A stretch of DNA of 36,559 nt from Actinomycetes bacterium (GTDB lineage Bacteria; Actinomycetota; Acidimicrobiia; Acidimicrobiales; RAAP-2): positions 1-36,559 of the forward strand of contig JAJYQJ010000087.1 of NCBI GenBank assembly GCA_021794655.1, written 5' to 3'. Both the position numbers and the translations under genes were made by a program. This document shows, one piece after another, positions 20,814 through 28,213 of this stretch. Numbering within the stretch: the first letter of the stretch is position 1; every line of letters starts with the position of its first letter. A model generated the notes under the pieces. The model saw only the letters and a list, made by a program, of their open reading frames with translations, had not been told where the DNA came from and made no database searches.

Positions 20814-22796
20814 TTAGCGAAGTGGTATCGACGCTGTGAGGTTGGAGACTCCAATCGTGAACGTGCCGTTTGACTTTCGAAAATATGGAGCGTTTGATCC
20901 GACGAGCTGGAGTTGAATGTTGTGAGCGGCTGCGAAGGTGTACTCGTTTGGATTGAGCTGAAAGGTGACGTCCTCGTTCGCGACGCTCCGTGGGTTTGTC
21001 GAGGCGCGCTGATTGGCGGTTGGACGGTAGATCCCCATCGCGACGATCTGCCGGGTACCGCCCGGCGAGACGTCCCAGAGACGTGCGACGAGTTCAGGAT
21101 AGTTACCGGTTATGTGAAGTTTCGCGGAGACGCTGACCGCACCGAGGAGGGTGACGGAGTGTTTGCCGACTTGCCGGTTGTATATCGCGGTTCCCGGCGC
21201 CGAAGAAGGGGGAAGAGGGTTGCACAGTGGCGCCGAGCCGGCAGGGTTGAGTGCCTGAGACGTAGTGGGGTTGCCACCGTTGGAGGTGACGGTCTGTGGG
21301 CGTGGTCCGTTGAGCACGAGCCTTCCGTGTTGTAACGCGCTGAGTGATGGGCCGGTCACGGGCGGCCCAGAGGGAGCGGTTTTCGGACATGTCTGAGGAA
21401 TGACGGCGACCCCGGTCAGCGGACGCCCCAGGCCGCGCACGACTGCGTTCAAGAACGCGATCCCCGCCTTGTTGGTATAGGCGGTGTCGGCAGGCTTGTC
21501 CTGGGCCCAGCCGTGCCCGACGTCGTCGAACATCATGAGCAACGTCGTGTGATCGCCGGCGGCGTTGATTCTATTGGCGTAGTGGAGAGCCTCTGAGACC
21601 GGGAAAAGCGAGTCGGTCCAGCCGCTTTGAATCGCGGTCGGCGCGGGGCCGCCAGGGGGGAGCGGGATTCCGATGGAAGACTTGTACTTCTGGAGGATCG
21701 ATAGCGCGTGGGCGTCGAGCGCGGAGTAGGGTTCTCCTGCCATGAACTCGTGATACCACGTGGTCAAGTCCGTCTGAGGATCCACGCCCGGAGGTGAGAG
21801 ATATGCACCCTTTGCGACCGCGTAGAGCAGCTTCACCCAACTCTGTTTTGCGACGCCGAACGGGGAGATGTCGGACGCGGCGGGAGTGTAGGAAGCGGTC
21901 GCGAGGTGCCCGTTTGGAGCGAGGGCGGTGACGAGGTCTTCCCACGGCCACATTGCGTATGCGCCGGCGACGGACATTGGGACGTGGAGGCGGGGACTCA
22001 CGAACGGCACGAGCTTCCCGTTTGTGAGCCGCATGCGGTTCTTCAAAGTTGCGAGCTCGAGGGACTGGCCGGCGCCGTAGGATACGCCGGCGACGGCGAT
22101 GTTGGGCTTCACGAGGCCCTCGTCGACGAGTTCTCCGGCGAGGTACTGGGTGTCTCTGATCTCGTAACGTTGATCCGCGAGTTGGATCCAACCTTTTGAA
22201 CACGCGGGCGTCCCCGCCCTGGAGGCCGGCGTCCCACACGAGGAGCCAAACCCCCGGGCCGTATACATCAAGACCGCCCATCCCTGGCTCGCCATCGTTA
22301 CGTCGTCGAGCGATCCGTCGTTGACGCTCGTCTCGAACTCCGCCTTGGACTCTCCGAAGCCGTGGAGGAGGACGAGGAGCGGGAACGGGCCCCTTCCGGT
22401 CGGCGGCAGTGCGAGGTCGGCGCTGAGGGGAACGCCGTCGAAGGAGGGCACGCGCAGATCGCGGCCGTTGACGAAGCCACCTTTACAGAACCGGATCCCA
22501 TAGAGCGGGGAACAGTTCAACTTTCCAAACGGGTGTGGGACGATCGGTGGCGGGGGTTCGACGCCGAGAGCGGAGGTGTTGCGGGTGGGAGTTGATCGCG
22601 ACGCGACGCCGTTGTGTGTCGAGAGCGTCGAAGAGGAGCACGACGCAGCGAGAACGGCGACGGCGAGGATGGCGACGACGAACACCCGAGGCCGCAGGGA
22701 GCCCGGTTGGATCACACCGACCGGCCTGCGCTGTTCCCGTCGCAGATCACGTTCTAGCTCGACTTGTTCGACTCTTCGATCCCCCTTCCGACGCAC
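20814..22796 (-). CDS. Secreted alpha/beta hydrolase lipoprotein (X-Pro dipeptidyl-peptidase/CocE-like)
   Basis: This is a 660-residue exported hydrolase. The lipobox VLAASC places the lipid-anchored cysteine at residue 53 when counted from GTG 22796. GTG 22715 (start MIQPGSLRPRVF) would give a more standard 26-residue signal and may be the true start. The hydrolase core shows the oxyanion-side LLVLLHGFGES, the nucleophile Ser239 in GVSYGAGQS, and a late His in MFDDVGHGW. Order and spacing fit the S15/CocE-like alpha/beta hydrolases, which cleave peptides or esters. After the catalytic domain comes a beta-rich C-terminal region (from about residue 540), like the jelly-roll domain of that family. 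The natural substrate is unknown. Confidence 0.78.
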   Translation of the reverse strand: MRRKGDRRVEQVELERDLRREQRRPVGVIQPGSLRPRVFVVAILAVAVLAASCSSSTLSTHNGVASRSTPTRNTSALGVEPPPPIVPHPFGKLNCSPLYGIRFCKGGFVNGRDLRVPSFDGVPLSADLALPPTGRGPFPLLVLLHGFGESKAEFETSVNDGSLDDVTMASQGWAVLMYTARGFGSSCGTPASRAGTPACSKGWIQLADQRYEIRDTQYLAGELVDEGLVKPNIAVAGVSYGAGQSLELATLKNRMRLTNGKLVPFVSPRLHVPMSVAGAYAMWPWEDLVTALAPNGHLATASYTPAASDISPFGVAKQSWVKLLYAVAKGAYLSPPGVDPQTDLTTWYHEFMAGEPYSALDAHALSILQKYKSSIGIPLPPGGPAPTAIQSGWTDSLFPVSEALHYANRINAAGDHTTLLMMFDDVGHGWAQDKPADTAYTNKAGIAFLNAVVRGLGRPLTGVAVIPQTCPKTAPSGPPVTGPSLSALQHGRLVLNGPRPQTVTSNGGNPTTSQALNPAGSAPLCNPLPPSSAPGTAIYNRQVGKHSVTLLGAVSVSAKLHITGNYPELVARLWDVSPGGTRQIVAMGIYRPTANQRASTNPRSVANEDVTFQLNPNEYTFAAAHNIQLQLVGSNAPYFRKSNGTFTIGVSNLTASIPLR

Positions 22797-22881
22797 GGAG
22801 GATAGGTTAGCGTTCTGTTACCGACTGTCAACTCGTCGGTCGCGGAACTGTCGTAGCTCAAGGCGGTCGTCTAGTCGCACG

Positions 22882-23916
22882 TCATCGCGAGCGGGTGAGC
22901 TCGTTGAAGAGAGAGAGGTGGTCTTTGACCATCCGAGAGGTGGAGAAGAATCCCTCGACGGCCTCTCGACACCGAGCGCGATCGACCTCGTCGATCCGCC
23001 GGCACGCTTCGACCATCGCCGACTCGTCGTCGCACAAGAAGCCGGTGCGCTCGTTCTCGACTACCTCGGGGGCCGCTCCCTCGGGGAAGGCGATGACTGG
23101 TGTGCCACACGCCATCGCTTCGAGCATCACGAGGCCGAAGGGTTCGTTCCAGCGAATCGGGAAGAGAAGTGCGGAGGCGCCGCCGAGGAGTTCAAGTTTT
23201 CGCTCATGGGGGACCTCGCCGAGATATACGGCGTCTGGCCCGAGAAGGGGCTCGACTGACTCTGTGAAGTACTCGAACTCCCAGGGTTCACGCATCTTTG
23301 CGGCGAGCAGAATTCTCGAACCGGCAGAACGAGCGACTTCGATGGCCCGGTGGGCTCCCTTGTCCGGCGCCATCCTGCCGAGGAACAAGAAGTAGCGCCC
23401 GTCGCCGTCGCCGTTCCCTTCGCCGATCGGGAAGTTGAGCGCGTCGATGCCGTGAAGGATGACTCTGGCGACCGAGATGTCGGGGGCGGAGCGTCGCTGC
23501 GCCTCGGAGATCGAGACGATAGAGACGCTCTTGTCCATCGCGGCGTATATGTCGTGGAGCTCGTCGTTGAACGGTCCGTGGACGGTAGTGACGACGGGAC
23601 AGCTCAAGTCCATCGCGGGAGCGAGTAGCGGTCCCGCTATGGTGTGGTCGTGGATTACGTCACAGTTGGATAACGCTTTGTATCCTGCGATCGCGTGACG
23701 AAGCTCTGGAACCGCCATCCCGATCCGTCGCCCCTCGGACTCCTCTAAGATCCAGTGGCGCTCGACGGGGCAGGTGGAGTCACCGGTCGTAAAGAGGGTG
23801 ACCCGGTGGTTCTCTTTGGCGAATCCACGTGCGAGCTCGTCGACGATCAGTTCGATGCCGCCGTAGAGCCTGGGGGGCACCGGGGTCCAGGGAGGGGCGA
23901 TTAGGCCGATGTGCAT
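22882..23916 (-). CDS. Glycosyltransferase family 4 protein
   Basis: This is a GT-B fold retaining glycosyltransferase of about 344 residues. ATG 23916 gives MHIGLIAPPWTPVPPRLYGG, the usual family N-terminus; TTG 23928, with AGGAG 3 nt upstream, is an alternative. The N-terminal domain includes DVIHDHTIAGPLLAP and VVTTVHGPF. The C-terminal nucleotide-sugar-binding domain includes FLFLGRMAPDKGAHRAIEVA and the signature PIRWNEPFGLVMLEAMACGTPVIAF with the EX7E-type glutamates. Such enzymes build glycolipids, capsule or trehalose-like glycosides. The sugar donor and acceptor are not evident. It precedes the secreted hydrolase on the same strand with an 85-bp gap. Confidence 0.88.
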   Translation of the reverse strand: MHIGLIAPPWTPVPPRLYGGIELIVDELARGFAKENHRVTLFTTGDSTCPVERHWILEESEGRRIGMAVPELRHAIAGYKALSNCDVIHDHTIAGPLLAPAMDLSCPVVTTVHGPFNDELHDIYAAMDKSVSIVSISEAQRRSAPDISVARVILHGIDALNFPIGEGNGDGDGRYFLFLGRMAPDKGAHRAIEVARSAGSRILLAAKMREPWEFEYFTESVEPLLGPDAVYLGEVPHERKLELLGGASALLFPIRWNEPFGLVMLEAMACGTPVIAFPEGAAPEVVENERTGFLCDDESAMVEACRRIDEVDRARCREAVEGFFSTSRMVKDHLSLFNELTRSR

Positions 23917-24034
23917 AACTGGATTCAAGCACTCCTGGACCGGCGGCTTCGACCGAAGGTTTGTCGAACGCGAAACGCCAGGTGACCAAGGGAGTTAAGG
24001 AGGTGGCGCGAAACGAGTATGGTTGTTGAGATCC

Positions 24035-24106
24035 GGCGGCGTGGCCGAGTGGTTGAGGCAGGGGCCTGCAAAGCCTCGTACGGCGGTTCGATTCCGCCCG
24101 CCGCCT
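24035..24106 (+). tRNA. tRNA-Cys (GCA)
   Basis: A complete cloverleaf is visible. Acceptor GGCGGCG (24035-24041) pairs with CGCCGCC (24099-24105). The T arm is GGCGG-TTCGATT-CCGCC (24082-24098), and the anticodon loop CTGCAAA carries GCA. The discriminator base is T, as expected for tRNA-Cys. CCA is not encoded. Open frames on the opposite strand here (reading GGIEPPYEALQ) are tRNA shadows. Confidence 0.96.
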
Positions 24107-24287
24107 CGAAGACGTCTTCACATTTGGACGTGACTCTCCCGGTATAGCTCAAGGCTCCTATCAGATCACGCCCATCCGACAGGCTGATGCGTGTTCTTGG
24201 AGAGGAACCGGGTCGACAGATCAACGGCAAGGCACGAGGCCAATCAATAGGTTGGGGTCAGACCCAGCCACCTCTGAGGACGGCCAG
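24107..24287. other. Spacer between tRNA-Cys and the IS1595-type remnant
   Basis: No gene was recognised. It contains an 11-bp palindrome, GGGTCAGACCC (24256-24266), which may mark the end of the transposon remnant, but I found no matching copy on the other side. Confidence 0.3.
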
Positions 24288-24963
24288 TTCCACCGGTCGG
24301 AGCGCTTGATGTTGAACGGCTTGTGCCCGTAGGTGTCGGCGATGGCCGGTGGGTAGGACCGCAGAGCGTCGCTGATCACGACCGAGCCTGGCGTGATGTG
24401 GCGCTGCTGGAACCGCCCGAGGTTCTCGGCGTCGATCTTCTAGACGACCTCGAGCCGGTAGCGGCCGAACGCCTTGCCGGGCGCGCCACGGCCTCGTTTC
24501 CCGCCTGTTTTGATACCGCCGATGAAGGTCTCGTCGACCTCGACATCGCCGCTGAGCAGGTCCACGGAGGTGCGCCCCATCGCGGTCCGCAGCTTGTGGC
24601 ACATTGCCCAGGCGGTCTCATACGACCCGAGCCCGAGTAGCGGCTGCGGGGACGCGGCGCTGACACCGTTCTTCGTGACGGCCATCAACCAGGCGGCTTC
24701 GAACCAGACCGTCAGCGGCGTGCGGGTGTCTTAGAAGACCGTGCCGGCGAGTACCCGGACTCGCTTGCGGCAGCCTCCGCACGACCAGCCCCCGGCTGGG
24801 AGTCTCCGCCCTTCTCGGAGCCGCAGTGCGTGCAGCGGAAGCGGTCAGGCCACCGCAACCAGTCCAGGTAGTCCAGGCAGGCCGCATCGTCCGGGAACCA
24901 CGAGCGCAACGCGGCGAGGTTGCCCGGGTAGTGCACCCCGGCCTTGGGTGAGCTCATCGGCAT
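24288..24963 (-). mobile_element. Degenerate IS1595-type (ISXO2-domain) transposase remnant
   Basis: The minus-strand translation begins at ATG 24963 with NLAALRSWFPDDAACLDYL and WLRWPDRFRCTHCGS, the IS1595-family zinc-ribbon N-terminus. It then changes frame at the C5/G5 run at 24789-24793. The new frame reads GGWSCGGCRKRVRVLAGTVF, hits TAA at 24733-24731, and resumes with DTRTPLTVWFEAAWLMAVTK, GLGSYETAWAMCHKLRTAM and the ISXO2 catalytic segment SGDVEVDETFIGG. A second nonsense codon, TAG at 24442-24440, follows, then ITPGSVVISDALRSYPP. The C-terminal end of the family is missing after KRSDRWNWP. One frameshift, two stops and a missing end mean it is inactive. Confidence 0.85.
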
Positions 24964-25276
24964 GCCTACAAGCTACTGCCGTCTTATCCGGATAGCCGTT
25001 GCTGATGAAGGGCTTGCTGGGGCCGTAGATGTCGACGTGGTACGTGCGGCAAGGCGTGCAGGGCGATTCCTCGTCACTTTGGATCGAGGTTTGGCAGACA
25101 TTCGCCTCCATCCACCCGGTAGCCATGCAGGGATCTTGGTGTTGCGCGTCGCTGACCAACAGCCTGCGACGGTCGTCGACGCGCTCGTCGATGCTCTGAT
25201 GGGACTTGATCTCGACGACTTGGCCACCTGCATTGTGGTTGTCCAAGCCGACCAGGCGCGAGTCCGGCGCCCCTGA
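24944..25276 (+). pseudogene. DUF5615 (PIN-like) toxin-family gene, N-terminus lost
   Basis: From about 25001 the frame reads ADEGLAGAVDVDVVRAARRA, then RFLVTLDRGLADIRLHPPGS, then HAGILVLRVADQQPATVV. This closely resembles the C-terminal three quarters of DUF5615 proteins, PIN-like putative RNases of toxin-antitoxin type. The conserved N-terminal strand that carries the first acidic residue (normally FLVDENLP-like) is absent; instead the frame continues into the transposase remnant. No DUF433-type antitoxin gene is visible next to it. I interpret it as a module decapitated by the neighbouring IS1595-type insertion. A short expressed protein from ATG 24962 or later cannot be excluded. Confidence 0.65.
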
Positions 25277-25508
25277 ACTTCTGTCTCGTTGCGTTTCCCT
25301 GCCGACGACTACCGCAAGCATTCCGCACGCCTCATGCCATCACGATGATGAGGCGCCTGCGTCTTGGCAGGACGAGGAGTCATAACCAGAAGTTGTGGAT
25401 CCACGATCTGACGATGTGAGCGACGTACCCTCTGGGCTTATGGACCCGATAACCAAAGTGACACGGACTAACGCGTCGTTTGTCACAGCGACGTGCAATG
25501 ATCGAGGG
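25277..25508. other. Spacer upstream of the exonuclease gene
   Basis: I see no gene, tRNA or clear promoter. An in-frame ATG at 25440 could extend the exonuclease by 23 residues, but it has no ribosome-binding site and the extension is not conserved-looking. Confidence 0.3.
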
Positions 25509-26252
25509 ATGGCTAGATACGAAAGATGGTTCGACGGCGAGCTCGTCGGCTTTGACTTGGAGACGACGGGAGTTGACCGGTTCAGTGACGTGCCTGTTTC
25601 TTATGCTCTCGTGAAGTTTGAAGCGGGTGTCGTCGTGGACAGAGACGTGTCGTTGGTGGATCCTGGCCGCAAGATCCCACCTGGAGCGAGTGCGGTCCAC
25701 GGGATTACGTCGGAGCGAGCGATCGCCGAGGGGATCCCGTTGGTTGATGCGCTGAGGCACTTGGGTGAGGAGATAGCGGCGGCGGGGAGGCGGGGCGCCC
25801 CGATAGTCGGGATGAACATCGCGTACGACCTAACGATGTTGGACGTTCAGTTGAAGAAGCGATGTGGAGGTGGGTTGGAGTCGCTTGGTTGGAGCGGGCC
25901 GGCGATAGACGTGCTGACGCTCGATCGCCATTTCGAGAAGTTCCGTAAAGGGTCGAGACGGCTGGGGGATCTGTGCGAGGTCTACGGGGTGACGCTGGAG
26001 GATGCGCACGACGCTTCGGCGGACGCGCAGGCGGCGGTTCAAATAGCGATCGCGCAGAGTGCGAGACACGTTGAACTCCGCTCGTCGAGTCCGGTCGACC
26101 TCCATTCATGCCAGGCGAGATGGCATCGGGAGTGGGCCGAGTCCTATGACTCCTGGAGAAAGGCGCACGGGAGGAGTCCGATGAACAAAGGAGAGTTCCG
26201 ATGGCCGGCCGCGTCGTTTGTGGACTCGATGGTCGAGGCGGCGAGCGGCTGA
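25509..26252 (+). CDS. DEDDh 3'-5' exonuclease (DnaQ/epsilon-like)
   Basis: This 247-residue protein (from ATG 25509) has all DEDDh motifs. Asp16 and Glu18 are in GFDLETTG, an Asp is in NIAYDLTMLD, and His and Asp are in DAHDASADAQAA. This fold removes nucleotides from 3' ends in proofreading, repair or RNA trimming. Typical inserts are present: GASAVHGITSERA and APIVGMNIAYD. The C-terminal ~60 residues contain a Trp-rich segment (WHREWAESYDSW) seen in actinobacterial stand-alone epsilon-like exonucleases. No polymerase or helicase domain is fused. It lies between the IS1595-type remnant and tRNA-Val, in a region of integrations. Initiation signals are weak. Confidence 0.87.
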   Translation: MARYERWFDGELVGFDLETTGVDRFSDVPVSYALVKFEAGVVVDRDVSLVDPGRKIPPGASAVHGITSERAIAEGIPLVDALRHLGEEIAAAGRRGAPIVGMNIAYDLTMLDVQLKKRCGGGLESLGWSGPAIDVLTLDRHFEKFRKGSRRLGDLCEVYGVTLEDAHDASADAQAAVQIAIAQSARHVELRSSSPVDLHSCQARWHREWAESYDSWRKAHGRSPMNKGEFRWPAASFVDSMVEAASG

Positions 26253-26321
26253 GGACCACGCCAACTGACTGGGTCGTATTCAACAACAGGGCGGCGAAGA
26301 TGGTAGGGTCACTTGGTATAC

Positions 26322-26397
26322 GGGCCGTTGGCGCAGTTGGTAGCGCACTTGCATGACGCGCAAGGGGTCAGAGGTTCGAGTCCTCTACGGCCCACCA
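26322..26397 (+). tRNA. tRNA-Val (GAC), CCA encoded
   Basis: Acceptor GGGCCGT (26322-26328) pairs with ACGGCCC (26387-26393). The anticodon stem CTTGC/GCAAG encloses ATGACGC with anticodon GAC. The T arm is AGAGG-TTCGAGT-CCTCT (26370-26386). Discriminator A and a genomically encoded CCA (26395-26397) are present. A serine-recombinase-like fragment abuts its 3' end, suggesting the tRNA served as an attachment site. Confidence 0.95.
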
Positions 26398-26533
26398 AGT
26401 CTCCGGGTTCGAACTTCGGCGAAGAGAAGAGCAGGTCGAACGGCTTCTTGTAGGCCGTGTCGACGACATGGCCGTCGCGGATGTGGACCTCGTCGAGCAC
26501 GGCGGCGTTGACGAGCGACCTCGTCGTGAACCT
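26398..26533 (-). pseudogene. Fossil C-terminus of a serine recombinase/integrase
   Basis: Minus-strand frame from 26533: RFTTRSLVNAAVLDEVHI, then RDGHVVDTAYKKPFDLLF, then SSPKFEPGDLVG. This resembles the C-terminal end of large serine recombinases, where an (L)NQAVFEKIYV-like strand is followed by an acidic turn and EPFxxLL. The frame runs straight into the antisense of tRNA-Val, as happens when an integrase gene ends at its att site. Only ~45 residues remain; the catalytic domain is absent, and the next recognisable unit is the IS200/IS605 element. The codon pattern is strongly GTC/CTC/GCC-biased. I infer a decayed integrated element; 26534-26654 shows nothing else recognisable. Confidence 0.6.
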
Positions 26534-26665
26534 CCCCCTTTGAGTGCACTGTTCGCCGGAGAGCCGTGGATGCCTCCGGCACCGACACGCACCTGATCTC
26601 ACGAATATAGTCGCCCGCCTGTGGCATTGCTGAGCGGCTCCTCTCCAGAGATGGCGTGACATCCT

Positions 26666-26686
26666 CCCCACGGCCAAAGCCGGGGG
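26666..26686 (-). ncRNA. Right-end hairpin, probable 3' end of a TnpB guide (omega) RNA
   Basis: On the minus strand CCCC-CGGC-TTTG-GCCG-T-GGGG forms an 8-bp stem with one bulged T and a tetraloop, followed by AGGATGTCA. In IS200/IS605 elements this terminal structure belongs to the non-coding RNA transcribed across the tnpB 3' end. The guide would be the flanking DNA just beyond (below ~26657). The 5' limit of the RNA, probably inside the tnpB 3' coding end near 26740-26860, cannot be set by eye. Confidence 0.45.
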
Positions 26687-26736
26687 CTTCCCCTTGCACT
26701 ACACCGGCTACCGACGACGATGCTCTGCCGGCGGCT

Positions 26737-27930
26737 CTAGATGTAGCTGAGCCCGTCTCCGGCACTACCGGAGATGCAAGCACTGTGCCTGCATGTGGAA
26801 CGGGGTTTTGGGGCTTTGCCGCGAGCAGCTCCAACGGCAGGGACCCGGCCACCTACGCGTCCGTAGCGCTTTTGCGCCAGTGGGACTCGCTGCTTGTACT
26901 CCCCAGACGCCGCGTGCACGGAGATGTCCTTCCGCCTACTTAGCTCAGCTTGGGCCTTTGGCGCGTCGAGGGTCCCATCTTCTTTGATATGCCTCCACAG
27001 ATACGCGGAGAACACGTCTCGTTGGATGGGTCCGGCACCGCACTCACAGGCATGTACCCGTTGTGAGGGCGGCTTCTTCTTCCTAGCGCCACAGACACAC
27101 GATTGGAACGGAGCAGGTTTCCTTGGGTCCCCCTCACGAGTTCGCCCGCCGGCACTCTCAGCCTTGCGGAGCAAACCCGTGATGAAACCACCAGGTGCCC
27201 TGTCTCTCACGCTGCGCCCGTAGTTGCGCTGGAAAGACTCATACGAGTTCTTCTCTGCGGTGACGTCGGCGCCGAGGCTAAGGATGCGGTTCTGTAGGTT
27301 CCCATGCAGGCTCTCGCGATGAGATGCCATCACACGGTGAGCTTTTGAGAGCTTTGCCTGTGTGTGCCTGGCAGATGCCGGCCTTTTCTTCCAGTGACAG
27401 TTGTCCTTTACGTGGCGACCGGCCTTGTCGAAGCACTCCGAGCTTCCCTGGTGGTGTCGGCGGTCGAGTTGGCGAGAGAGCCTGCGTATGTAGGCCCTGT
27501 CGAACTCGATGCCGGGGTCGGTGCTGTTCGCTCCTGCGAGCTGCTCCCTGTAGCAACCAGTGTCACTGACGACGTTCGCGTAGTCGAGGCCGGGGTCCAA
27601 GGTGATCTTTTCGGCGCCGACCTTATAGCGCTGGAGTGGGACCCCGTTAAAGACGAGGAGTGCCCGATAAGTAGGCCGGCCCCGGATGATCGTCCGGGTT
27701 ATCCCGACCCGCAGGAGCCTACCGGCGGCCACGTGGAGTGCTGCCCACCAAAGAACCGGGTTGTCGGTGTCTAAGACGAATCGCAAGTAGACCCCGGCCC
27801 AGGTGATCCCAGCAAGGCAGGCCTCCATATTGCCGACGAGTACCTTGCCGATACTTCCGTCACACCAGACGAGGTGATGCTTGGTCGAATAGGCCACGTT
27901 CTTGCTCGATCGGTAGGTGGACTTCGACAT
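26737..27930 (-). CDS. Chimeric TnpA(N-terminus)-TnpB protein, RuvC nuclease core retained
   Basis: ATG 27930 starts MSKSTYRSSKNVAYSTKHHLVWC, the N-terminus of the IS200/IS605 Y1 transposase TnpA; ATG 27960 is an alternative. After about 35 residues the frame switches to TnpB-like sequence: RVGITRTIIRGRPTY, then RuvC-I ITLDPGLDYANVV, then RuvC-II VTAEKNSYESFQRNYGRS. A CxC...CxCG zinc ribbon (SCVCG ... HACECGAG) and RuvC-III IQRDVFSAYL follow. In numbering from 27960 the acidic triad is D122, E236 and D315. The TnpA catalytic residues and the TnpB N-terminal recognition region are missing, implying an in-frame internal deletion. Whether it still binds guide RNA is unknown. Nearby tRNA and integrase remnants mark the zone as mobile. 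Confidence 0.72.
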   Translation of the reverse strand: MSKSTYRSSKNVAYSTKHHLVWCDGSIGKVLVGNMEACLAGITWAGVYLRFVLDTDNPVLWWAALHVAAGRLLRVGITRTIIRGRPTYRALLVFNGVPLQRYKVGAEKITLDPGLDYANVVSDTGCYREQLAGANSTDPGIEFDRAYIRRLSRQLDRRHHQGSSECFDKAGRHVKDNCHWKKRPASARHTQAKLSKAHRVMASHRESLHGNLQNRILSLGADVTAEKNSYESFQRNYGRSVRDRAPGGFITGLLRKAESAGGRTREGDPRKPAPFQSCVCGARKKKPPSQRVHACECGAGPIQRDVFSAYLWRHIKEDGTLDAPKAQAELSRRKDISVHAASGEYKQRVPLAQKRYGRVGGRVPAVGAARGKAPKPRSTCRHSACISGSAGDGLSYI

Positions 27931-28048
27931 CACTCCCACTTTACGGTTGGGGTGTATCATCTACACTGACCAGGTACTTTAGGGCTCGCTCGACCCTATG
28001 GCTAGAGCCAGGGGCTTGCGCTCGCCGTTTTGAGTCAGGAGAGACCAA

Positions 28049-28213
28049 ATGTTGACGGCTACGACAGCGTTCGCGACCAACCTCGCCTTCGCCGTGGGGT
28101 TCACCGTGTTCGTCGTCGCCTTCGTCGTCCTCGTTATCTTGACTTTGACCTGGGCAATTCGCCACGACCGGGCCGAACGTGAAGATAGCCACCGAGATGG
28201 TCCGACTCGATGA
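28049..28213 (+). CDS. Small single-pass membrane protein (54 aa)
   Basis: ATG 28049 is preceded by AGGAG at 28038-28042 with 7-nt spacing. The 54 residues comprise a short polar start (MLTATTAFATN), one long hydrophobic helix at about 12-36 (LAFAVGFTVFVVAFVVLVIL), then a charged cytoplasmic tail (IRHDRAEREDSHRDGPTR). The stop overlaps the start of the patatin gene as ATGA (28210-28213), a classic coupling arrangement. The positive residues after the helix suggest N-out/C-in orientation. I do not recognise a family. Coupling to a phospholipase suggests it could anchor, regulate or partner that enzyme at the membrane, which is inference only. Confidence 0.75.
   Translation: MLTATTAFATNLAFAVGFTVFVVAFVVLVILTLTWAIRHDRAEREDSHRDGPTR

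Larger units (their letters stand above)
26655..27990 (-). mobile_element. IS200/IS605-type element (tnpA/tnpB derivative)
   Basis: The right end is identified by the subterminal hairpin and the terminal phrase GGGGAGGATGTCA (minus strand, ending about 26657), a characteristic 3' end of tnpB elements. The element contains one long frame fusing the start of TnpA to most of TnpB. The left end upstream of 27960 is not exactly located. The sequence TAGGG-CTCGCTCGA-CCCTA (27983-28001) can form a hairpin and may belong to it. No transposase activity is expected, because the TnpA catalytic HUH and Tyr regions are missing. Confidence 0.7.

Noticed and set aside
23925-24230. Minus-strand frame containing GGIEPPYEALQAPASTTRP
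   Set aside because: This peptide is the antisense translation of tRNA-Cys, a common annotation artefact.
26385-26852. Minus-strand frame of 155 codons overlapping tRNA-Val and the IS right end
   Set aside because: It crosses the element boundary and the hairpin and is not in the serine-recombinase frame; there is no recognisable product.
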